Source: Desulfobulbaceae bacterium UBA2262
Lineage (GTDB): Bacteria > Desulfobacterota > Desulfobulbia > Desulfobulbales > Desulfurivibrionaceae
DNA: 18,631 nt
Reading direction: 5' to 3'
Assembly (NCBI GenBank): GCA_002347185.1
Contig: DDXK01000098.1
Coordinates: forward strand, 1-18,631
Shown here one piece after another: positions 13,573 to 18,631 of this stretch. The translations under genes and the position numbers were made by a program. Below the pieces are notes generated by a model that saw nothing but the letters and a program-made list of their open reading frames with translations, was not told where the DNA came from and searched no databases. Every line of letters starts with the position of its first letter. Within the stretch, counting starts at the first letter, position 1.

Positions 13573-14193
13573 TCAATAAAAAACCCTTGCCCAGCGCTGG
13601 TCAGGAGGCGCGGCCTCGGCCAGCCGCCGGTAATGGTTGATAACTTTCGTCACATACTGCTCTGTTTCCGGAATCCGCGGCACCTGCCTGGTCGCCTCCA
13701 CCCGGGTCGGCCCGGCATTGTAGGCGGCCAGGGCCAGCTTGAGGTCGCCGTCGAAGCGCTCCAGCATCTGGCGCAGATAGCTCGTCCCGCCGAGGATGTT
13801 GGCCAGCGGGTCGAAGGGGTCGCAGACATTGAGGTCCGCGGCGGTTTCGGGCATGAGCTGCATGAGCCCCTTGGCGCCCTTGCTGGAGACGGCCCGGCAG
13901 TCAAAATTGGATTCCGCCTTGATCACCGCCTTGATCAGCAGGGGGTCCACCGAATAGATTCTGGCCGCCCTGCTGATATGCGCCTCGTAGGCCTTGGGAT
14001 CCCCCCCGCGAAACCGGCGCGCCCGGGAAATCCCGACGACCTTGGTCTTGTAGCGGGGATCATTGGGTACGTTGGTGAAATGGACGGTGCCGTTTTCGTC
14101 GACAAAGGTATAAATGGTGGCAAAAGCGTGGGCGGAAAAAGAAAAGATCGCCCAACAGAGCACTGCACACAGGGTAGCCATCCGCATCATCAT
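13573..14193 (-). CDS. secreted lytic transglycosylase (DUF4124 + SLT domain)
   Basis: A 206-residue protein. The signal peptide (1-23) ends SFSAHA. Residues 25-50 (TIYTFVDENGTVHFTNVP) are a DUF4124-like beta segment common before SLT domains. Residues about 72-195 are a family 1 transglycosylase with catalytic Glu94 (KAVIKAESNFD), GLMQLMPETA (109-118) and AAYNAGP (157-162). It cleaves peptidoglycan glycan strands to 1,6-anhydro products in the periplasm. Three start codons stand in a row (14193, 14190, 14187); AAGGGG upstream gives best spacing for the second or third. It lies between transaldolase and pgsA; the 124-nt gap to the transaldolase may hold its own promoter, but I saw no good match. 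Confidence 0.93.
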   Translation of the reverse strand: MMMRMATLCAVLCWAIFSFSAHAFATIYTFVDENGTVHFTNVPNDPRYKTKVVGISRARRFRGGDPKAYEAHISRAARIYSVDPLLIKAVIKAESNFDCRAVSSKGAKGLMQLMPETAADLNVCDPFDPLANILGGTSYLRQMLERFDGDLKLALAAYNAGPTRVEATRQVPRIPETEQYVTKVINHYRRLAEAAPPDQRWARVFY

Positions 14194-14317
14194 CTTCCCC
14201 TTTTGCTGACGCTGATCTTGCCTTGCAGCCCCGGAGAGGCAAGCCCTCCGCCCGGAGCCCTGTTTTTGCCGTCCTCCATCCTATCGTCACTGCGCCCAAA
14301 ACGCATTAAGCATTCCG

Positions 14318-14965
14318 CTAGGCCTTGGCCCTTTTCTCCCAGTCCGCCAGAAATTTTTCCATGCCGATATCGGTGAGCGGATGCTTGGCCAGCTGCTCGA
14401 TGACCTTGAAGGGGATGGTGGCGATATGGGCGCCGAGCAGGGCGGAATCGATGACATGGATGGGATTGCGGATACTGGCCACGATCACCTCGGTGGCATA
14501 GCCATAGTTGTCATAGATGTTCATGATGTCGCTGATCAGGTCCATGCCGTTCTGGGAGATGTCGTCCAGCCGGCCGACAAAGGGGCTCACGTAGCTGGCG
14601 CCGGCCTTGGCGATCATCAGGGCCTGGCTGGCGGAAAAGACCAGGGTGACATTGGTCCTGATCTTTTCCTCGGCAAGCCGCTTCACCGCCTTCAGGCCCT
14701 CGGTGGTCATGGGGATCTTGATGACGATGTTGGGATGGATGGCGGCCAGCTCGCGGCCTTCCCGCACCATGCCCTCGGCGTCGAGGCTGATCACCTCGGC
14801 ACTGATCGGGCCGTCCACCACTGCGCAGATCTCCTTGATGATCTGCTCGAAGGGCTTCTTTTCCCTGGCGATCAGCGAGGGGTTGGTGGTGACGCCGTCC
14901 ACCATGCCCATATCCACGGCCTTTTTGATCTCGTCAATATTGGCGGTATCGATAAAAAACTTCAT
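14318..14965 (-). CDS. TalC-type transaldolase / fructose-6-phosphate aldolase family
   Basis: A 215-residue cytoplasmic TIM-barrel enzyme of the short transaldolase subfamily. It starts MKFFIDTANIDEIKKA, has GVTTNPSLIA at 24-33, the Schiff-base lysine Lys83 in NIVIKIPMT, TNVTLVFSASQA, and ASYVSPFVGRLDD. Members transfer dihydroxyacetone units in the pentose phosphate pathway, while a few are fructose-6-phosphate aldolases; sequence by eye cannot separate these activities. ATG 14965 has GGAGAG 5 nt upstream and shares one base with the stop of the preceding gene (TGATG), so translation is coupled. It may supply pentose and erythrose phosphates in a genome lacking the long transaldolase (inference). 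Confidence 0.93.
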   Translation of the reverse strand: MKFFIDTANIDEIKKAVDMGMVDGVTTNPSLIAREKKPFEQIIKEICAVVDGPISAEVISLDAEGMVREGRELAAIHPNIVIKIPMTTEGLKAVKRLAEEKIRTNVTLVFSASQALMIAKAGASYVSPFVGRLDDISQNGMDLISDIMNIYDNYGYATEVIVASIRNPIHVIDSALLGAHIATIPFKVIEQLAKHPLTDIGMEKFLADWEKRAKA

Positions 14966-15246
14966 CAACGCTCTCCTTTTTGCCCAAGAAAGTGTTCCCG
15001 GCATTTTTCACTGCAGAAATAAACGGACTTATCCTCAACTTGTATCACAACAGCCTGACTTTTGGGAATATAGATCCGGCAGACCGGATCCTGCACCAGC
15101 AGGTCATGGCTGGGCAGATCCCGCGGTTGCACACGCTCGGCGCCGGATGGCCCCGTCCCGAAGCGCTTCTTTTTTCTGCCCCGGGTCAGCAGACGGTAGA
15201 GCAGGTAGAGCAGCAGGGCGAGGATCAGGACTCTCAGCGGATGCAC
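14965..15246 (-). CDS. small membrane-anchored YHS/TRASH-like metal-binding protein (PP0621-like)
   Basis: A 93-residue protein starting at GTG 15246, justified by AAGGAGG 5 nt upstream. It has one N-terminal membrane helix (about 4-20, LRVLILALLLYLLYRLL) and a basic stretch TRGRKKKR. The C-terminal domain has DPVCRIYIPKSQAV and VYFCSEKCREHF. Cys56, Cys78 and Cys82 form the pattern of YHS/TRASH-like treble-clef metal sites, as in the PP0621 family. Its role is unknown; metal handling or assembly at the membrane is plausible. It overlaps folK by 13 nt and touches the transaldolase start, so it belongs to the operon. Confidence 0.85.
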   Translation of the reverse strand: MHPLRVLILALLLYLLYRLLTRGRKKKRFGTGPSGAERVQPRDLPSHDLLVQDPVCRIYIPKSQAVVIQVEDKSVYFCSEKCREHFLGQKGER

Positions 15247-15758
15247 AAATCCTCCTTCCCGGTATGCCAGGTCTGCCGTTCCACCCTCTCCGGCCGCTCC
15301 AGCATGCGCAGCAGCGCAAGGGTACTCCGACCGAGCAGGGGATGCACCCGCTCCGGCGCCAGCTCGGCCAGGGGGGCCAGGACAAAAAGGCGATTGGCCA
15401 GCTCCGGATGGGGCAGGGTCAAAAAGTCGCCGCGCATAACCAGATCCTCGTAGTAAAGAAGATCGAGATCAAGGGGCCGGTCCACGGTTTTGCTTCGATC
15501 CCGGCCGAACTCCGCCTCGATGCGCAGCATGGCGGCAAGCAGCGCCTCCGGCGGCAGGCTGGTCTTGAGCTCGCCCACCGCGTTGGTGAACCACTGCCGG
15601 CTCTCCATGCCTACCGGCTCCGAGAGATAGGGGCTGGAGAGCCGCAGCGTCTCGACGCCGGCGAGCTCACCGAGGCGCTGCCAGGCGGCGAGCAGGTTTT
15701 GCCGGCCGTCGCCCAGATTGGAGCCGAGGCCGACATAGGCCAGCTGCGCGTCCGGCAC
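15234..15758 (-). CDS. folK: 2-amino-4-hydroxy-6-hydroxymethyldihydropteridine diphosphokinase
   Basis: A 174-residue cytoplasmic enzyme that pyrophosphorylates 6-hydroxymethyl-7,8-dihydropterin with ATP in folate synthesis. Signatures are YVGLGSNLGD (8-17), SEPVG with QWFTNAVGEL, EAEFGRDRS, the Mg-binding DRPLDLDLLYY (93-103; Asp97 and Asp99) and LPHPEL (115-120). The start is GTG 15758, 3 nt after the dapB stop. The C-terminal ~30 residues overlap the next gene by 13 nt. folK beside dap genes is unrelated in pathway, so this is a housekeeping operon of mixed function. Confidence 0.96.
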   Translation of the reverse strand: MPDAQLAYVGLGSNLGDGRQNLLAAWQRLGELAGVETLRLSSPYLSEPVGMESRQWFTNAVGELKTSLPPEALLAAMLRIEAEFGRDRSKTVDRPLDLDLLYYEDLVMRGDFLTLPHPELANRLFVLAPLAELAPERVHPLLGRSTLALLRMLERPERVERQTWHTGKEDLCIR

Positions 15759-15761
15759 TGC

Positions 15762-16571
15762 CTACAGGTCCTGCAGACCCAGGACGTCGAACATCGTATA
15801 GAGGCCGTTTGGCTGGTTGACCACCCAGGCCGCGGCCAGGGCGGCGCCCCGGGCGAAATTGTCCCGGCTGTGGGCCCGGTGGGTGATCTCCAGCCGCTCG
15901 CCGGCCCCGCAGTAATAGACGGTGTGCTCACCGACGATGTCCCCGGCCCGGATGGTCTGGATGCCGATCTCCCTGTCGGTTCTCTCGCCGATCATCCCGT
16001 GCCGGGCATAGACGCCCACCTCGGCCAGATTCCGGCCCACGCCTTCGGCCACCATTTCCCCCAGTTTGAGGGCGGTGCCGCTGGGCGCGTCCTTCTTCAT
16101 GCGGTGATGCGCTTCGACGATCTCGATATCATAGCCGTCGCCGAGGATCCCCGCGACCTTCTTGGCGATCTTGAAGAGGACGTTGACGCCCACCGCCATG
16201 TTGGGGGACTGCACGCAGGGAAAATTCCTGCTCAGCTCCCTGAGCTCGGCGAGGTTTTCCGCGCTGAGGCCGGTGGTGCCGATGACCATGGCCTTCTGCT
16301 CCTTGGCCGCCTTGCGGGCAAGCTGCATGGTCGCCTCATGGAAGGTGAAATCGATGACCACGTCACCCTTGGCCGCCACCGCCTCAAAGCTGCCGGCCAC
16401 CGCGACACCCAGGGCGCCGACCCCGGCCAGCTCGCCGATATCCTTGCCGACCTCCGCGCTGTCGGCCCGCTCGAAACCGGCGGCCAGGGCCAGACCCCCA
16501 TGCTGATGCACCATATAGCCGATCCGGCGGCCCATCCGCCCGGCCGCCCCGGCAACAATGACCTTGGTCAT
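15762..16571 (-). CDS. dapB: 4-hydroxy-tetrahydrodipicolinate reductase
   Basis: A 269-residue cytoplasmic enzyme reducing the DapA product with NAD(P)H, second committed step to meso-diaminopimelate and lysine. The Rossmann motif VAGAAGRMGR (6-15), VIDFTFHEA, IGTTGL and SPNMAVGVNV are present. The substrate and catalytic block EAHHRMKKDAPSGTA (153-167) contains His155/His156 and Lys160. Length is standard. GGGAG lies about 9 nt upstream of ATG 16571. It follows dapA by 93 nt, a gap occupied by a short tandem repeat. Confidence 0.97.
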   Translation of the reverse strand: MTKVIVAGAAGRMGRRIGYMVHQHGGLALAAGFERADSAEVGKDIGELAGVGALGVAVAGSFEAVAAKGDVVIDFTFHEATMQLARKAAKEQKAMVIGTTGLSAENLAELRELSRNFPCVQSPNMAVGVNVLFKIAKKVAGILGDGYDIEIVEAHHRMKKDAPSGTALKLGEMVAEGVGRNLAEVGVYARHGMIGERTDREIGIQTIRAGDIVGEHTVYYCGAGERLEITHRAHSRDNFARGAALAAAWVVNQPNGLYTMFDVLGLQDL

Positions 16572-16593
16572 GATCGTTCTCCCTGAAAACAGT

Positions 16594-16663
16594 TCTCAGC
16601 TGTCAGCGATCAGCTGCCAGCCAAAGCAATAAATCCAAAAAATCGCAGGTCTCAGCTGTCAGC
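16594..16663. repeat. 14-nt imperfect tandem repeat between dapA and dapB
   Basis: TCTCAGCTGTCAGC occurs at 16594-16607 and again exactly at 16650-16663, with a 3-mismatch copy GATCAGCTGCCAGC at 16608-16621. Each unit contains the palindrome CAGCTG. The last copy ends one base before the dapA stop codon. It looks like a small intergenic repeat element of the kind dispersed in many genomes. Confidence 0.7.
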
Positions 16664-16664
16664 T

Positions 16665-17546
16665 CTAGATCAGCTTGCACTCGGCCAGCACTTTCCTGAG
16701 CTTCTCCACGTTGGCGTCGCCCATCTTGCAGAGAGGCAGCCGCGGGGTGCCGGACTTGATCTTGCCCATCAGCGCAAGAGCGGTCTTGGCCGGGGTGGGA
16801 TTGGTCTCGATGAACATCGCGCCCATGAGCGGGAAAAGCTTGTAGTGGAGCTTGCGGGCCTTGGCAAAATCACCGGCCAGGGCCGCGTCCATCATCCCCG
16901 CCATATCCTTGGGCGCCACGTTGGAGGTGACCGAGATCACGCCGGCGCCGCCGATGGCCACAGTGGCCATGGAGGTGAAGTCGTCGCCGGAAAGCACGGC
17001 GAAGCTCTTGGGGCAGAGGCGGATCACCTGGCTGATCTGGTTGAGGTCGGCGGTGGCCTCCTTGACGCCGACGATATTCTTGATCTTGGCACAGCGGGCC
17101 ACAGTTTCGGGCAGCATGTTCACACTGGTGCGGCTCGGCACGTTGTAGAGGATGATGGGGATGTTCACCGCCTCGGCCACCGCCTTGAAGTGCTGGTAGA
17201 GCCCCTCCTGGGTCGGCTTGTTGTAGTAGGGGGTGATCATCAGGGCGCCGTCGGCCCCCGCCTTCTTGGCATGGCGGGTCAGTTCGATGGACTCCTCGGT
17301 GGAGTTCGAGCCGGTGCCGGCCAGAACCGGAACCCGACCCTTGACGGTCTTGATGGTCAGCTCCACCACCCGGTGATGCTCCTCATGGCTCAAGGTGGCG
17401 GATTCCCCGGTGGTGCCGCAAGGCACGATGCCGTGGGTGCCGTTGGCCAGCTGAAACTCGATCAGGTCGATTAGGCCCTTTTCATCGAGCTTCCCGTCGA
17501 TGAAAGGGGTGACGATGGCAACAAAGGCTCCGCGAAACTTTGTCAT
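16665..17546 (-). CDS. dapA: 4-hydroxy-tetrahydrodipicolinate synthase
   Basis: A 293-residue TIM-barrel enzyme condensing pyruvate with aspartate semialdehyde, entry to diaminopimelate and lysine synthesis. Signatures are GTTGES (44-49), the active-site Tyr134 in ILYNVPSRT, the Schiff-base Lys162 in GVKEATAD, and LSGDDF. ATG 17546 has GGAGG 5-6 nt upstream; a longer frame to 17576 reads through that ribosome site and is rejected. The gene follows dapF by 97 nt with hairpins between. Confidence 0.97.
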   Translation of the reverse strand: MTKFRGAFVAIVTPFIDGKLDEKGLIDLIEFQLANGTHGIVPCGTTGESATLSHEEHHRVVELTIKTVKGRVPVLAGTGSNSTEESIELTRHAKKAGADGALMITPYYNKPTQEGLYQHFKAVAEAVNIPIILYNVPSRTSVNMLPETVARCAKIKNIVGVKEATADLNQISQVIRLCPKSFAVLSGDDFTSMATVAIGGAGVISVTSNVAPKDMAGMMDAALAGDFAKARKLHYKLFPLMGAMFIETNPTPAKTALALMGKIKSGTPRLPLCKMGDANVEKLRKVLAECKLI

Positions 17547-17585
17547 AACTTCCTCCTCGGCAATGGTCTCTTGCAAATGTTTGCC

Positions 17586-17645
17586 GGCGGCTTCAACACT
17601 TGGCCTTTGCAGCCGCCCAAAAAAGTCGAAAGGGCTTCCGCCCTT
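17586..17645 (-). terminator. hairpins in the dapF-dapA gap: possible terminator or attenuator
   Basis: Read on the minus strand, AAGGGC-GGAA-GCCCTT (17645-17630) starts at the second base of the dapF stop codon (TAA) and is followed after 5 nt by six T residues (17624-17619). A second stem, GGCGGCT (17617-17611) with AGCCGCC (17592-17586), lies just beyond. The first resembles a modest terminator, so dapA may be partly uncoupled from dapF. Confidence 0.5.
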
Positions 17646-18486
17646 ATCTTCTGCTCCGTATCGCCTCGCTGTGCAGCATTCCCTCGTAGATAAAACTCGC
17701 TGGCCCCTCCAGATAGACTTCGGAAACCTCCCGGCCCTCCAGCCGGTAGTGGATCACCAGCTGTTCGCCACCGGAGGTGGTTACCTGGACGGGCGCCTGC
17801 ACGTAGCCCAGAGCGCCGGCGATAATGGCGGAAGCCACCGCACCGGTGCCGCAGGCCATGGTCTCGCCCTCGACCCCGCGCTCGTAGGTTCTTACCAGCA
17901 GTGCGTTTCCCGCCTTGCGGCCGACAAAGTTGACATTGGTGCCGGCGGGCTGGAAATGCTCATGAAAGCGCACGATCCGCCCCCATTCAAGCACCGGCGC
18001 CTTGTCGATCTCCGCCATGAAGAGGACCGCATGGGGCACCCCGGTATTGAGGCTGTGCACCACCTGCTCCTGGCCGTTGATCTCGACACGCTCGTCCAGG
18101 CGCAGGCCGACCGGCGGCGTCATCTTCAATTTCACCGAATGGTCCACCACCTCGGCCTCGATGAGGCCGGCCACCGTCTCGAAGCGCATCTGCGCGGGGG
18201 CGATTCCTTTCGCATGGGCGAAGCGGGCCGCGCAGCGGGCGCCATTGCCGCACATCTCGGCCCAGCTGCCGTCGCCATTCAGAAACTGCCAGCGGAAATC
18301 GGCCGTCGCGCTCTTTTCCAGAAAAATCAGACCGTCGGCGCCCACGGAAAAACGGCGCTCGCAGACCGCTTTGGCAAAGGCTGGCATCTCTTCCTTTGGC
18401 AGGAACGGCGTGCGGTGGTCAATGAGGATGAAGTCATTGCCGGTGCCGCTCATCTTGGTGAAGGGGATGGGAAACTGTATGGCCAT
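17644..18486 (-). CDS. dapF: diaminopimelate epimerase
   Basis: A 280-residue cytoplasmic cofactor-independent epimerase converting LL- to meso-diaminopimelate. It has both catalytic cysteines, Cys79 in EMCGNGARC and Cys212 in ACGTGAVAS. Other family blocks are FTKMSGTGNDF (9-19), RRFSVGADGLI, NTGVPHAV and GTNVNFV. ATG 18486 lies 6 nt after the lysA stop, with only a weak ribosome site, suggesting coupling to lysA translation. With lysA, dapA and dapB it forms a lysine/peptidoglycan precursor operon. Confidence 0.97.
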   Translation of the reverse strand: MAIQFPIPFTKMSGTGNDFILIDHRTPFLPKEEMPAFAKAVCERRFSVGADGLIFLEKSATADFRWQFLNGDGSWAEMCGNGARCAARFAHAKGIAPAQMRFETVAGLIEAEVVDHSVKLKMTPPVGLRLDERVEINGQEQVVHSLNTGVPHAVLFMAEIDKAPVLEWGRIVRFHEHFQPAGTNVNFVGRKAGNALLVRTYERGVEGETMACGTGAVASAIIAGALGYVQAPVQVTTSGGEQLVIHYRLEGREVSEVYLEGPASFIYEGMLHSEAIRSRR

Positions 18487-18492
18487 GGCCGT

Positions 18493-18631
18493 CTATTTCC
18501 GTAAAAAACCAGGAATGCTTTCGCCCTGGATCAGATTTTCATAGGTTTCCCTGGCCCGGATCACGTGGAATTCCTTTGCATGCACCAGAATCTCCGCCAC
18601 CCGCGGCCGGGAATTGTAGTTGGAAGACATG
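18493..18631 (-). CDS. lysA: diaminopimelate decarboxylase, C-terminal fragment
   Basis: The last 45 or so codons of a gene that enters from the right edge. MSSNYNSRPRVAEILVH and then VIRARETYENLIQGE are the C-terminal signature of LysA (the usual GAYGFSM-NYNSRPR-E-LV...IRRRE pattern), where the Met at 18630 is internal and not a start. LysA decarboxylates meso-diaminopimelate to lysine using PLP. The order lysA-dapF-dapA-dapB agrees. The catalytic part is outside the window. Confidence 0.88.
   Translation of the reverse strand, partial: MSSNYNSRPRVAEILVHAKEFHVIRARETYENLIQGESIPGFLRK

Noticed and set aside
14607..16586. A 659-codon + strand frame across transaldolase, YHS-like protein, folK and dapB
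   Set aside because: It is antisense to four well-identified enzymes and has low-complexity composition; a shadow of GC-biased codons.
1..18631. CRISPR arrays, insertion sequences, integrases, phage genes or att sites
   Set aside because: No regularly spaced repeats, transposase or integrase signatures were seen; the tRNA-Leu 3' end is not duplicated anywhere visible in the window.

Overview
The window is GC-rich bacterial chromosome carrying one partial gene at each end and about 21 protein genes plus one tRNA in all. Protein styles (PAS domains with a CPGCP motif, PilZ and CheW-like orphans, a membrane polyferredoxin module, a sigma-54 activator) and the lysA-dapF-dapA-dapB-folK order suggest an anaerobic Gram-negative of the Desulfobacterota (sulfate/sulfur/metal-reducing lineage). 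That placement is inference from gene content; there is no rRNA or marker phylogeny here.

Left part (1-5800): the C-terminal half of the tRNA-modification gene mnmG runs rightward and meets a leftward two-gene unit, a substrate-binding lipoprotein overlapping by 4 nt a hybrid PAS histidine kinase with a C-terminal receiver. This looks like a ligand-sensing pair rather than a transporter. A prepilin peptidase (pilD) follows on the same strand. It shares a back-to-back promoter with a rightward gene.

Middle (5850-9860, + strand): a CheW-like orphan, a PilZ (c-di-GMP) protein, an MTH1187-type thiamine-binding protein, a 56-residue CXXC membrane peptide, a NapH/NosR-type polyferredoxin, a double SH3b periplasmic protein and a bacteriohemerythrin.

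Regulatory island (9867-12230): a GAF/AAA+/Fis sigma-54 activator faces a divergent intergenic region. That region holds matching dyads (GNAAAC-N3-GTTTNC) next to the activator gene and about 110 nt upstream of a textbook -24/-12 promoter. The promoter precedes a 59-residue secreted or membrane-anchored peptide with a perfect Shine-Dalgarno sequence, and a strong terminator lies downstream. I regard this as the most interesting undescribed system in the window.

Right part (12228-18631): a small basic secreted protein, a tRNA-Leu(CAA) with a near-consensus promoter, then a long leftward run in transcription order lysA (partial), dapF, dapA, dapB, folK, a small YHS/TRASH-like membrane protein, a TalC-type transaldolase, a DUF4124-lytic transglycosylase and pgsA. 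It joins lysine/peptidoglycan precursor synthesis, folate synthesis, wall remodelling and phospholipid synthesis.
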